A DNA stretch of 64,000 nt. Source: Craterostigma plantagineum (lineage: Eukaryota > Streptophyta > Magnoliopsida > Lamiales > Linderniaceae). The stretch lies in NCBI GenBank assembly GCA_027422505.1, contig JAPQWV010001420.1, forward strand, positions 25,001 to 89,000. Direction: 5' to 3'. The notes beneath the pieces are model-generated. The model was not told where the DNA came from. It saw nothing but the letters and a program-made list of their open reading frames with translations, and ran no database searches. Within the stretch, counting starts at the first letter, position 1. Every line of letters starts with the position of its first letter. A program made the translations under genes and the position numbers. This document shows positions 42,541-53,811 of the stretch, in pieces.

Positions 42541-42556
42541 AGTGCAAGTGGGAGGC
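42541..42556 (+). other. Polypurine tract of Copia-A
   Basis: AGTGCAAGTGGGAGGC directly precedes the 3' LTR start TGTTAGGG. Confidence 0.85.
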
Positions 42557-44999
42557 TGTTAGGGAGTGTGCCCTCGGAATGCCATACGAAGACTAGGAAT
42601 AGTATAGGGCGCACAATGATGTATGGGTCGATAGACAGTTATGTATATACTGTTAAAATAAAGTAGTGAATATTATTTTCATTATAATAGAGGCATTATT
42701 ATTTATTTATCGAATTTAAAGTCTGCTTGGCATCTGGCGGTGCGATAAATAAATAACACCCAAATGTTTGAGTTGGACGTCTGATTCTCGTGGGGACGAT
42801 GGAGGAGACACCGGACGGTCCTTATCTCAGCATTAAATAAAAAGTCCGTAAGTCTAAGGATTCTAGGTGGGTGACTAGATATCCGAATATGACTTATTCA
42901 TTGACGACCACATAGTATCGGTAGTGTCACCGATTACCTGAGAGGTTGTGGGTCGTGATGGAGATATCGGTGATCGGAGAGATCGCGTATTCGGACATTC
43001 GGCTCGTATTCGTCTTGATCACATGACGAGGATGTTGTCAATGATTGAACGAATGACTATAGCAGCCTCAGACCGATAGGGTCACTGACGGATTTGCTTT
43101 CGCGATTTCGGGTTGTCGCCAGTTGGCTAGGTCCGCAAGTGTTCGGAAATGGGACACGGGCCAGCGACGAAACGCAACTGACTTTACGGAGGTGATTGGC
43201 GGGCTTTGACTGCTATTGGGATTCACTGCCTATATTCGTATAGGTTAACGTCCTATGAGGTAATTGGAGAACGACGATTGTAAAGCCTTCGGCCGAAGCT
43301 TGGAAAGCTCGCTCGTATTAGATACGGAGCGGAGTTTAAATAATCGGTTGGGTCTCGATTATAACATAGTGTTAGGTTAGTGAGTTTGACATTTACATGG
43401 CTCTCACCTAACCGGGACGCAAGTGAAAGGCGTAAGAGTTATTTAAATGTATACACTATAGTCGGTTCGCCCAAATTTCGATTAGATCAAAATTCGTTCT
43501 CAACTGGGATCTGTCCGGTACCGCGGGATTGGCTAGGCGAATACCGGGACTCACGGATTCCTCCCGTGCCAGTTGAGACGGACCTAGAGAGTCGCGCTTA
43601 AAAATGGTAATGAACTTGAACGAAAACGGCGGGCTTTTCTCTGAAACCTAACGAATGGGATTCGTTGAGGTAGTGGCATAGTTGACACGAGGTGTCGATA
43701 ATTTAGTTAAATTCCGGTGACGGTCACGGGAATAATTAGGACTTGAGATTGTCTTAAGTGCTTAATTAATTAACTAAATGAGGCTCAATTGTGATTAAAA
43801 TAATTAGATTGGATTTAATTATTTTATTACTTAAAATTGAGGGACTAAATTGAGAAATTAGAAACCTCATGGGCTTAAATGAAATATTTGCATGTTGACT
43901 TGGTCTTGGACATGTGTATAATTCCTAGCTTGCCACATTGGATGAGGTGGCTTGTGAGTCATACTTTTGGCTTTGTTGAGAGCATTTCAAGTATTATTGA
44001 ATAATAATAAAATAACCCTAAGTGGACTTTTACTACATGAATGATATGACACCTCACTTGATTTTTTATGCAAAAAATAATATATAGAACAAGCATGCAA
44101 CGTGAGTTGATTTTCTAAGCCAAGTACTTGGCCACTTTGCTCTCAATAACTAATAGCTAAAGAGTAAGAAAGAGTGTACTTGGTACTTCTTAAGCCACTT
44201 AATTCTAGCCACGGGATCGTTCGACGAAGCCCGACGCCCGAACCGAGCTGCGTCTAGCCATCGGGAGCAGTCTCGGAGGTTCGATCAAGGACATACCGGC
44301 GTGATGATCTAGCCCGGAGGCCCGGGAATCAGACTAGGCACTGCGACGCTCATCCGAGGTGTAATCACGTACGCCGAAGGTATATTTCGAACCCTACTGA
44401 TTTGATATTACGAAAAATACCAAACGACCTCGGAATGATTCGAAAAACCCCTCGTTACGATCTTTGGGAAGTGTAGAATCAATCTGGAAAATTTGGTATT
44501 GATTGGAAATCATTTCGGTTGTCAAACTGTCGAAAGACGGCAGACTGCCGCTTTAGTCGAATTGACAATTTCGAACCACTGATTTGATTTTGTGAAAAAT
44601 ACCAAACGACATCGGAATGATTCGAAAGACCCCTCGTTACGATCGCTGGGAAGTGTAGAATCAATCTGGAAAATTTGGTATCGATCGGAAATCGTTTCGG
44701 TCGCCAAATAGTCGAAACACTGTCGGCTGCCGCTTTGTTCGAACTAGTTTGGAACGAAATTATTAATTAGACTAAATTTGTAATAAATTCGAATTTAGGA
44801 AATTCGAATTAGACGTGGTCTCCTGAGGCTCAGGGCAGTACCTTGAGCCCTCGGGAGAAGCCGAAGGGCGTAAGGTCGAATTTAGATGTTGAAAATCGAA
44901 AATTCGGCACCCTACGCCGCTCGGTTCAAAACGCGCTTCCGCTATCGCCACGTTGAGCTGTTCGGGGGCCGGCGTCGATTAATCGGGCCTACCCCAACA
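42557..44999 (+). repeat. 3' LTR of Copia-A
   Basis: 2443 bp. Near-identical to the 5' LTR apart from scattered substitutions, a few missing bases near 42,645, and an extra stretch at about 44,349-44,371. The internal 183-bp tandem pair is conserved (from about 44,387). It is followed by target copy GATCC and LINE-5. Confidence 0.95.
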
Positions 45000-45004
45000 G
45001 ATCC

Positions 45005-46580
45005 CACCCTCCTATCGACCTTCTGAAGTAAAGGCGCATAATCAGAGATAGATAGTCTACCTGGAATCAGAGGAACCCCCAGGTAGCGCACAGGCGCTGC
45101 CCCTGTGGAATGCCAAGAATCGTCTAAAATTGCGACAATAGGCTCTCAGCGCGCTTGCTCACAAACATCTCGCTCTTGGCGGGGCTCGGCTCTAAACCCA
45201 AAGCCACCGCAAAGTCATCCAGCGCAGCCTTAAGAACCCCAATCGAAACCTCATCAGCATGAGAAAAGAGTAACAGGTCATCCTCAAACGCAAGCATGGC
45301 CAGCTTCGACGCCTCACAACGCCAATGATAAAGAAAGCGCGGTTCTAGGCAGATGTGGTGTGTAACCATCCTCCGTAAAATCTCCATCACCAACATGAAA
45401 AGGTACAGGGACAGCGGGTCCCCTTGTCGAAGGCCTCTCTTCCCATGGAAGTACCCCACCTGCGTTCCACGTAGATTAATGGAAAAGGTCGTGGTAGTGA
45501 CACAACAGCGAATCCAATCAACAAATGTCGGGTGGAAGCCCATTGCTCCCATAGCAGCCAGCAAGAAGCTCCACTCGACCTTATCGTAGGCCTTAGCCAA
45601 ATCCACCTTGAGCGCAACCCGAGGGGGGCGGCTCATGCTGTTATACCCCGAACAGATCTCCTGGGTTAAAAGAATGTTATCGCTGATCTTCCGTCCCGGA
45701 ATAAAAGCCGTCTGAGTCGGATGAACGAGCTCCCCAAGAACAAGCTTCAACCTGTTAGCAATAACCTTAGAGATTACCTTAAACAGGACGTTGCAGCATG
45801 AGATAGGCCGATAGTCAGCCGCTGTCCTCGGTGAGTCCCCCTTCGGAATGAGTGTGATGGACGTGCTGTTAAGGCCCTTAAGCAACCGGCCCGTCAAAAA
45901 GAAGTCCTGAACCGAGAGAATGAGATCCTCCCAAATAATACTCCACGCCGCTTTAAAGAAGCGGCCGTAAATCCGTCCGGTCCCGGAGCCTTCTCGTCCC
46001 CCATAGAGAAGAGAGCCTCCTTGATCTCAGTCGGCTAATAGGTCTGATCATATGAGAAGCCGTCTCCACCGAAAGAGATCGAGTGATATAAGGCACAAGA
46101 TCCGAGTGGGTAACCTGATTAGGCCTCGCCGAGACTCCCAACAGCTCGCGATAGAAATGCACCAACTCATACCGAACAGCCCCCTCACCATGGATCAGCT
46201 CCCCGCTCTCAGAATCCAATGCAAGAATCCGATTCCTTGCGCGTCGCATAGCTACACGTCGGAAGAAGAATGACGTGCACTGATCACCCTCTTTAAGCCA
46301 AGATAGCTTGGCCCGTTGCGACAACGCAGAGTGCTCCATATCCACAGCCCTCGTGTATAAGACTCGGCAGAATCGCTCCAAGTCGTGGAAGAACGCCTCA
46401 TCCGGGAATCTGCTCGCAAAATCTTGACAGATGTCAAGGAAGCGCTTGGCATCAACAACATTCACCGCTAGATCCCCCTTCGCCCTACGCATCTGTCGGA
46501 ATATAGACTTGAGGTCCTTAAGGCGCCCCGTGAGAACATACATAGGATAACCCGATCGCGCAACCTTAAGGCGCCCCCGT
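45005..46580 (-). pseudogene. LINE-5 ORF2: linker and RT
   Basis: From right to left: GYPMYVLTGRLKDLKSIFRQ (about 46,550), RFLDICQDFASRFPDEAFF, WLKEGDQCTSFFFRRVAMRRARNR, then RT with LITLIPKG, YRPISCCNVLFK, QTAFIPGRKISDN and KAYDKVEWSFLL. GLRQGDPLSLYLFMLVMEIL and the active-site LAMLAFEDDLLLFSH follow. In this copy Glu stands in the residue before the Asp pair, where LINE-1 and LINE-2 have Ala. A frame change occurs near 45,900-45,960 and another near 45,124; the last part (VRYLGVPLIPGRLS) meets Copia-A at 45,004. Confidence 0.9.
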
Positions 46581-47341
46581 GAGAAGAAAAATTTCCCCTC
46601 TTCTTTCTTGCTTAGCTTCAGGAAAGCAGAAATCATGGGGACCGAAGGCTCATAACGAGAGTGAGAAAGAATAACGACGAGAGAAAGAAGGAGACTGAAG
46701 GAGTTCGGGGCCAACTGGGCGAGGGAAATCCCAAAATACCTACAGACATCTACAAGGAATCGAGGTAGGGGAAATCTAAGAACCATCTCGACCTGGTCGA
46801 AAAATATGTGCCAAGACCCTCGGGAGGGGTACTGGCCAGGTCGGTGGGAGAAGGGATCCTAAATTCATAATCCTAGGGCAGGACCGCAAGAGATTCTAAC
46901 CTAGGGAGATCTAAGGCCTTGAAAGTAGAGACCTTGATTTGATGCCAACGAACACCTTCCCGACTGGCCCGGAAAGACTCAACCTCCCCAATCCAAGCGC
47001 TGAAGGCCCGACGGAAGGCCACCAGATTGGGGAAGTCACCCTCGCGGGGAGGGGCCGGCTCCCTCGAAACGCGGGATCGGGGGCAGCCTGAGCAGGCGGG
47101 GTAGCCTCGGAGTCCGTAGGAGCCCCAGAACTACCCCTACCCCTAGAACGGGTCCTCGGGGAACCTTCCCGAGATGCCTCGGCACTCACCCGGGGGCTAC
47201 CCCTACACCTACAGGGCTACCCGAACCACCCAAGGAATAACTATCGCTACCGAAAGAACCACTACTGCTACCCGAGCTACTCGACCCCCCAGCAAAACTA
47301 CCCGAAGCCACACGAGAACTATCGCTAGAGCTAGAAGTCAT
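46581..47341 (-). pseudogene. Tat-type gypsy ORF, outer copy: N-terminal part
   Basis: The ATG at 47,341 gives a Ser-rich start (MTSSSSSDSSRVASG), then an Arg/Pro-rich stretch in another frame (MSAEASREGSPRTRSRGRG, 47,189). The domain then resembles the putative gypsy-type transposon family: LRFPLPRFLVDVCRYFGISL, LAPNSFSLLLSLVVILSHS, PMISAFLKLSKKEEGKFFFS. LINE-5 begins at FFFS, and the protein continues at 32,948. A fused ORF across the LINE boundary is an accident of frame. Confidence 0.7.
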
Positions 47342-47489
47342 GATGCTAAAAGAAAAGGCTAAGGAAATAAGGATTTACGAAAACCTAAAAAGCTTGGAGA
47401 TGGCTGAAGGACTCGAGAGCTCGGGAACACCTGGAAGAGAGAGAGTAGTGAGAGAAAGTGAAGAAAGAAATGAAAAAAGGGGGTGGGGT

Positions 47490-47497
47490 ATATATAG
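47490..47497 (-). promoter_or_regulatory. TATA box upstream of the outer Tat-type ORF
   Basis: TATATATA on the minus strand, about 150 bp before the ATG at 47,341. A CT-rich leader with plant 5'-UTR character (CTCTCACTACTCTCTCTCTT on the minus strand) lies between. Confidence 0.4.
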
Positions 47498-49381
47498 GCC
47501 CCATTCGCTCGATCTGAGCCCTTGGATACAGATTTAATCAATGGACAGCGATCGCCCGCGGCGACTATACCACGATCCGCATCTATGTCAGGAAGGGCGG
47601 ATCGAGTTCCTGCCCAAACGTCCCATCACCACGGACCAATAAGAAGGCAACACGTGGCTAGTGAGCGAAACGATTTTAAGCCCCGGGGAAATAAGCAACA
47701 CGCCTCGGCGAAAGAATAACTCACTCAGGCAAGGTACCACGGCGGCTCTAGAAATCGACAGCGGCTCGGGTATTTTGCCGCAACCACACGGACGTCCAAA
47801 ATTCACCACACTCTTTTGGACTAATCGAAGGGGGAACTATTGTTATCCTCGGGTTCTACCGACCCCCCGGTAAAATAACCGACCTGCCTCAACTAACGTA
47901 ACCACCCTATCTGAATGACGGCCTCTACCCTCAGCGCCGTCTCGGGCTGACAAGATCGACCCTCGGGATAGAGGCCCCGAACCCATCGGTGGGTAGACCG
48001 TGCAAGGGGCACCTTACAGACCCCAAAATCTCCCCCTTCCCTCGGGTCAGTTACCCGAGGGGTTCCGCCCCCGGAATACCTGGCAGAATCACTTCTGGCA
48101 GGGGAAGGTGTTCTCCTCGAAATGCATCCCCAATTCCCGACACGTGTACGTGCCTTTAGGGACTCGGCCTCTAGATTGGAAACCGCCACGATCTCCCCAC
48201 GGCGACGATAGCAGAACGTGCAAGGAATAACCGCCCAGAACGAAACGGGCCAAGGGACGTGTCATCGTGGTAAGTAAGGAGACCCGAGTCCGAGAAATGC
48301 AGGAAGTGGGCAAAGCTGCTCGTAAATCATCCAAGGTAAGGACCTTATAAATATCACAAAGCACGCTCAGAACAGGTATCATTTTCTCACTTATCTTACT
48401 GTTACTTTGCTCTTTTAATTACACACATTTCGTTCTTGATGCCTTACACCTGGAAAACGGAAAATACCCTCTTGACCTAGGCAAGAGGGCAAACGACCCC
48501 TCACCCTCACACTGTTTCTAACTCTTCAGGTGAAATCTGCGGCGGAGCTAAGGTGGGAAATAGTTCGTTGGCCTTTTAGCGCGGTAGATCCATTTTCTGA
48601 CGACATCACCCAGAATCTCGAAATGACCATGTTAAGTAAGGATTAGCATGTATACAAAGAAGTTTCGGTGTTAGAAATGTTTTTGAAACAGTATAAGAGT
48701 TGCAATATAGGGTCTGATGTAGTTCACGTGGTAGACACTTGGGTATTTTAGATGAATTTAGTACTCCTAAGTTTTAATTTGAAGACTTATGTGTATTTAA
48801 TATTTTCAGTAGATAAAAGTCGTTAATTTCTTTATTCTCGGTATTAGAACTGGCCTTGAACACTTAGTATTTTGGATAGATGTTTAGTGCATAGTCTTCG
48901 GCAGGTGAATATTCTTGGACAGATAGTAAGCTTAAGAAATTTTAGCAAATTATTTATTGGTATGGGAATACATAGGTTCGAATTATTCTCATAGATATGT
49001 TTGTACGTGTCGGAAGTGTCTTCGGGGTGTGAATAATGTTTAGTATGAAGATGACTACGGTGATTGTATTTGGTAATTACATGTTGGGAAACGTGGGATA
49101 AATTGAGTTCTTGAGGATGTGTAACTTCAGATTGTTTCGACATGTGAGGGTCTTCATTATCATATGTGATTTTTGTGATTTAAGTCATGCGATTTTTGTG
49201 CTTAAGGTGAATTGTATGGTGTTGTCATGACCTTACATGTTAAGGTAACTTCCAAAACTTAATGAGTCTATATGTGCACGTTGGTATAGATGTTGAGATT
49301 AAAACAATAATTGAAACCTGAAGGGGGTCCCGTCACAAATGGATGTAAATGCACTAAGTTGTAAACTGATGTTGGACGTGA
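47498..49381. other. No gene seen; LTR-like features of a Tat-type element
   Basis: 47,500-48,200 is GC-rich with CCTCGGG/CCCGAGG motifs. A plus-strand TATAAATA at 48,346-48,353 is followed by a T-rich leader-like stretch, which suggests the U3/R part of a gypsy LTR on the plus strand, but neither end could be defined. 48,600-49,380 is AT-rich with no ORF, repeat or recognisable element. Confidence 0.35.
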
Positions 49382-50226
49382 TGTTGGGCTAACACTCACA
49401 CTCACTTAGAAACGCATAGCAGAAATGATGATTACTTAGTGATTAAACGAACGAACTCGAGATGTGATTTTGTTCAGCAAGTCATATAACTTGCTACGTG
49501 CCTCAAGGCGCAAACTCCACTGTAAAGATGGATTACAAACTATCAAAAAAGATAGTCAATACTAGGCCTAGCAAAACCTACGAACCAAACGATTCTGCAA
49601 ACTACAAAGTCTTTCGACCTTTGAAAAACTAGGCTAAAAAGAAAACTCTCTTGAGAGATGATACTCGCTCAAACTCGCTCTGATAATCTCGTTCTCGCTC
49701 GTTAAAAGTTCGTCCCTTTGTCCGGAAAATGAAGTCGCCCTTTATATACTCGACTTGGGCGTTACTCCATAAAATGGACTTAGCAACTGCCACTAACGTC
49801 CCTAAGGTAGATTTGGTCCGTTACTGACCGTTAGGACTCGACTTGGTCAGCTCCAAACACTCGGTCTTCATTTGAGCTCCAAGCCTCCTATTTTTAGTAT
49901 GCTTCTTTCCAATTTTCGCTCCAGCTTATCCACACTCTTTCCACACGGTTTGATCCATTCCAGCACTTGTCCATATCCTGCACAACACTAGAAAAATGCC
50001 ACTTCATCAATAAAATAAAAGTTTTGGGCATGAAAGATAAAACTGAGATAGGGAACATCTCGGCCAATAAATGTTGACTAGAATATTACCCCAACGTTGC
50101 TAATGTTGAAGGCTCAACATCAACAATCTCTGAAAGATAAAACTGAGATAGGGAACATTCTCAACCAACAAATGTTGACTAGAATATTACCCCAACATTG
50201 CTAATGTTGAAGGCTCAACATCAACA
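49382..50226 (-). repeat. 3' LTR of a SIRE-like element
   Basis: On the minus strand it starts TGTTGATGTTGAGCC directly after a polypurine tract and probably ends GCCCAACA, giving about 845 bp. TATATAAA at 49,741-49,748 (minus strand) is a good promoter candidate. The first about 100 bp are tandemly duplicated. The outer end is less certain than the inner one. Confidence 0.55.
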
Positions 50227-50231
50227 ATCTC
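50031..50231. repeat. Tandem pair of 100-bp units at the LTR start
   Basis: 50,031-50,130 and 50,131-50,231 share TGAAAGATAAAACTGAGATA through CAACATCAACAATCTC with about eight differences. The duplication covers the LTR start and a few bases of the polypurine tract. Confidence 0.9.
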
Positions 50232-50242
50232 CCACTTTTTAT
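50227..50242 (-). other. Polypurine tract of the SIRE-like element
   Basis: On the minus strand AAAAAGTGGGAGAT immediately precedes the LTR start TGTTGATG, matching the tract form seen in the other copia elements here. Confidence 0.75.
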
Positions 50243-50517
50243 CTTTCTCCCCAAAACCAATGCAGAAGTTTGTCGTAGCAAAACTCCCCCTTAAGGCCAG
50301 ATCTACTTAATCACAAAAACATGAAAAGATAGTTAGAGTAAACGCAAATAGAATAGTTAACAAACCATTCAAAATACTACTAATTAGTACACGCCATTAG
50401 AGGTCCTGCAAAAAAACATAGACATGGTCCAAAATAAAACACGTACACAAATAAGAAGCAGACAAGCATGCAAACACACACAAACCGAGCATGCACAAAA
50501 AATCGAAGCCTAAAGAT

Positions 50518-52634
50518 TTAGACTCTCGATCGAGTCTTCTGCTTCTTCCTCCCCAGCTCCAACTGCATTCCCTCCTTGATCTTCATCCTGCTGACCTTGC
50601 TCTTATTCGCGATTCCCCCTGTATGCTCAGCCTCTTTCGCGCCGCCATGACCACTAGGTCCGGCTTGATCCGCAGCTTGTCCAACTTCGGCTTGATCCTC
50701 AGCTTGTCCAACTTCTGCTTCATCTCCCCCTTTTTGGGAAGAAATCAAGCTCTTCAAGGCATCTCGTTGAGCACCAAAGCTACGATGGGCTCTTCGAGGC
50801 ACCTGACTGCTTGCTCCAGGGCAGCAACTGATGTTGACCCAACATTCCGATCAACATCTTGCTCGATTTGGGCTAGTGTGCGCCAGGGGAGGTCCACAAG
50901 CCTGTCAGAGCCTTGGCGGAACAGTGTATGGGCTTCTCTGAGTGGTCACCAAAGTCTCTCTGTGTCGGCTGGAATCCACCTTGTAAAAGAACGCCGTAGA
51001 TGATTGACGGGTAAGGGAGAATTCCCTTCCATACTTCTCCGCTTGGTTCGACATATGGTTGAGTATCAACTCACCCCAATTCATAGGAAGATTTTGGCCC
51101 AGCAAATAGCAAATGCGCCATGCCCTCAGTCACCCTCGTTTCATTTAGCGTGGGCAACCAACTACACACACCGACCTTAAAAAGAACGTATAACGACGTT
51201 AAAGAACTACCTGCATAGTTCCCTTCCCATTTACTTACTCTAACCCTAGTGATAAACCTAACCACGGCATCATTGTCATATTCATACCCCATATCAACAT
51301 CCGGAGTATGAAGAAATCTATTAATCGCCCTAGACGAGATATCATACAGTCTCCCCCTCAGAAACACCTTCCCATATTTGCGAGAATTAACCTCAGCTAC
51401 ATTAAAGAATAGTTAGCATATACCTTGCGGACGACTGAATCATAGTACGTCCCTTGACTTGTCACCATATGTCCGACAGTCGAGACTCCAGAAATTGCAT
51501 CACGCCGTACTTCCTGAAGCTCGCCACGTCCACAACCCGCTCAACCCTCAAGAGTCTCTGACTCAGGGAATCCCACAGTTCCTCATTGACTGCGCGGTAG
51601 AACTTGCGGTTGGGTAGTGGACTCTCCCAGTCTCAACATCTTCTTATCGCCAAGGACTGGTGAAATGGCACGGTGCTGGTGTAAGCTTGAGGTGGTTCTT
51701 CAGTCCTTGCCTCCTTGGAAGGCCTGTCTGCACTCTCCATAGGCCTCTTCCCAGCCCGCTTCTCCATTCCACTCCTTAAGGACTCCAGGGTTTCTGCCAG
51801 ATCAGCATCATCCTCGCCTTCATTCTTGGACCTGTCTGAGGCAGTGAGAGACTCTGAAACAGAGGATGGTGTCTCTCCCCCTGGAATGATGAAGTCCTCG
51901 CCTGAGCTCATAGAATCGAGGCCGTCATACGTGGTTGAGTCGACGATCGTGTCAATGGAATCGCTGGACAAGTCGATTGGGTCATCGACGTTGAAGGTGG
52001 GGTTCAGTGCGCGCCTAATTCGGCCGCTTCGTCGTCGTTTAGGTGCAGGGGCTTGAACTTCAGGACGCGGTTTGCTCTTACGCTTCTTGGAGGACTTCAG
52101 TCGCTTCTTCGAGGTTTCCGGCCGAGATTCCGACGGCACTCTGGGGGCTTCTGTGGCCGGAAGAGATTCTGATGATGGTGGGTTGGTGGAAACAGGGGTT
52201 TCCTCCGTCTCTGAGTTCGGCGCTTCGGGCTCTTCGCCTGCAATTGGGGCTGCCGACTTTGGATTTACGCCAGATGAGGTTGGCGGTGGGTCATCACTGC
52301 GGTTTCTTCGCCGTTTCTGGAGCGATTAGAGACAGGTTCCCATTGGCACATCATCATCGTCTTCTTCTGGTCGATTTATGGCACTGAGGTTTCTTGGTTA
52401 GGGTTCGCCGTAGAGGGGTCTGCCGGCGAAGGCTGTGGAGCTTCAGTGGTTTGTGGTGGCGATGATTGTCCTTCATTGGCCTGAGACGGTGGTCTGGCTG
52501 GACGGAGTGGATGGAAGGGACCGGTGTAGATGACAATGTCCCTTGGGCCTGGAATCACTTATAAAGGCACTGGAAAATCGATGTTAGCATCGAATGTTGC
52601 ATCAACATTTGGTTGAGGAGGAGAATTCGACATA
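50518..52634 (-). pseudogene. SIRE-type envelope-like ORF with plant transposon protein domain, broken
   Basis: The ATG at 52,634 (MSNSPPQPNVDATFDANIDF) opens a Pro/Ser/Gln-rich N-terminus (52,558-52,376). A basic, nuclear-localisation-like stretch follows (KKRLKSSKKRKSKPRPEV, about 52,110), then an acidic linker (NVDDPIDLSSDSIDTIVDS). The folded part at 51,367-51,071 (FLRGRLYDISSRAINRFLHT, VRFITRVRVSKWEG, TRVTEGMAHLLFA) resembles the putative plant transposon protein domain found in envelope-like ORFs of SIRE elements and other plant transposons. The tail (50,802-50,518) has a helical QAEDQAEVGQAADQAG stretch. Position just before polypurine tract and LTR fits a post-pol ORF. Several frameshifts; no transmembrane segment seen. 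Confidence 0.65.
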
Positions 52635-53459
52635 GTATCAACTGGGAATAGAGAATCAAGGTCGAAAATTTGTGCAACAGTGAAAACCCTATTGACAAGT
52701 CACTGAAGAGAGATGATTTAGAGAGAGAGAGTTAGAAATGATGCAAGTGGGATGAGATGAATAGTTACACATGATCACCTAAGCCACCACTTAAAACTCA
52801 GAACAGTTCCAACGGTAATAAGTAATTAAACGGCTCACTGAGTAATTATATCATATCATGGAGTTAGTAGAACCAAATAATAACCGTTGAAATAAAAGAA
52901 CTGCATAGTGTACACGAGTTCAACTTAGGTCACGATTTTTCAAAACATGGAGCTAAAAATAGTAACTGAGGAATCGGTCATGAGCGAATTTAGGTGCACA
53001 TCAGATTATGATTCAACCAAAAATACCAAGTCAAAAATCAATGTAGAGTCAAGTGAGACTAATCGTTTGAGCGACTTTGATGAGCACATAGAGACAAGCG
53101 TAACCAGCTGTCCTTCGAGAAATTCTAATGCAATTCTGAGAGATATCTAAAGTAGACATACGAAATTGACACATGCACGACAAAAAGCTAATGCAAATAA
53201 ATGAAAGCACACAAATATAGCAATATCAAACTGACAGTTACACATGTTGCCCCAACATTTGAATCAACATTCTTATTCCGTAATCCTTGACTTATCTGCT
53301 CAACCCTTCTCAAAACAAGTTCCCTTTACTACCCTTTCACCTTATTTTTCCAACCGAATTTTTGCACTACCCTTATACCCTCAGCCTCAAGGTTTGGCTT
53401 TTTGTCGTTGTAAGGTTCATTAGCATCGAGGCTATGCTAGAGAAGTCAGCTATGAACTT
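52635..53459. other. No gene seen between envelope-like ORF and gypsy fragment
   Basis: AT-rich, with a GAGAGAGAGA tract at about 52,716. Presumably the spacer between pol and the envelope-like ORF of the SIRE-like element and other unclassified sequence. No pol coding was found here. Confidence 0.4.
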
Positions 53460-53811
53460 ACGTTAATATCCCACAAGTACAAGAAAACTCCGAACCTCAG
53501 TAGGAGTGGTTGGACGTGGCCAATTGTTCACAGCTTCGATTTTGCTTGGGTCCACAGAGATTCCATTTCCTAAAATCACGTGTTCCAAGAAAGCTACTTG
53601 CTCGAGCCAAAATTCGCATTTCTTGAATTTGGCGTAGAGTTGTTTCTGTCGCAAAATTCCTAAGACAATTCATAGATGTCATGTTCAGCTCTTATCTTCG
53701 AATAGATCAGAATATCATCGATAAAGACGATGACAAAACGATCAAGATAGTCTCCAAAGACTCAGTTCATAAGATTCATAAGGGCTGCTGGGGAATTTGT
53801 TAGGCCGAAAG
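53460..53811 (-). pseudogene. Ty3/gypsy reverse transcriptase fragment
   Basis: The minus strand encodes a stretch of RT palm and connection: FGLTNSPAALMNLMN near 53,805, the active site [14 protein letters not shown] (about 53,735-53,695), then [40 protein letters not shown] and [10 protein letters not shown] (53,654-53,463). A stop and a frame change lie near 53,670. The 5' side is cut at 53,812 by the LTR of another gypsy element; GAAAG at 53,807-53,811 may be one target copy. Confidence 0.85.

Larger units (their letters stand above)
35099..44999 (+). mobile_element. Copia-A: complete Ty1/copia retrotransposon with two LTRs
   Basis: LTRs of 2425 bp (35,099-37,523) and 2443 bp (42,557-44,999) begin TGTTAGGGAG and end CCCCAACA. 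The 5-bp target duplication GATCC is at 35,094-35,098 (and 34,336-34,340) and at 45,000-45,004. A tRNA-iMet-type primer site and a polypurine tract are present. Gag-protease and integrase-RT-RNase H are long and open, separated by one frame break. LTR copies are very similar, so insertion was recent compared with the other elements. It interrupts LINE-5 ORF2. Confidence 0.95.
32949..46580 (-). mobile_element. LINE-5: LINE inserted in the Tat-type ORF, itself split by Copia-A
   Basis: The poly(T) at 32,949-32,962 is the 3' A tail on the minus strand. The target duplication GAGAAGAAA is at 32,940-32,948 and 46,581-46,589. The LINE is 5' truncated and lacks the endonuclease; its own sequence comprises 46,580-45,005 and 34,340-32,949. 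The host Tat frame resumes across it. Copia-A sits inside, flanked by GATCC. The 3' untranslated region is about 125 bp. Confidence 0.9.

Noticed and set aside
45953..46786. Single 277-aa ORF joining Tat-type and LINE sequence
   Set aside because: The join is the LINE-5 5' junction next to a target duplication; fusion in one frame is accidental, not a new gene.
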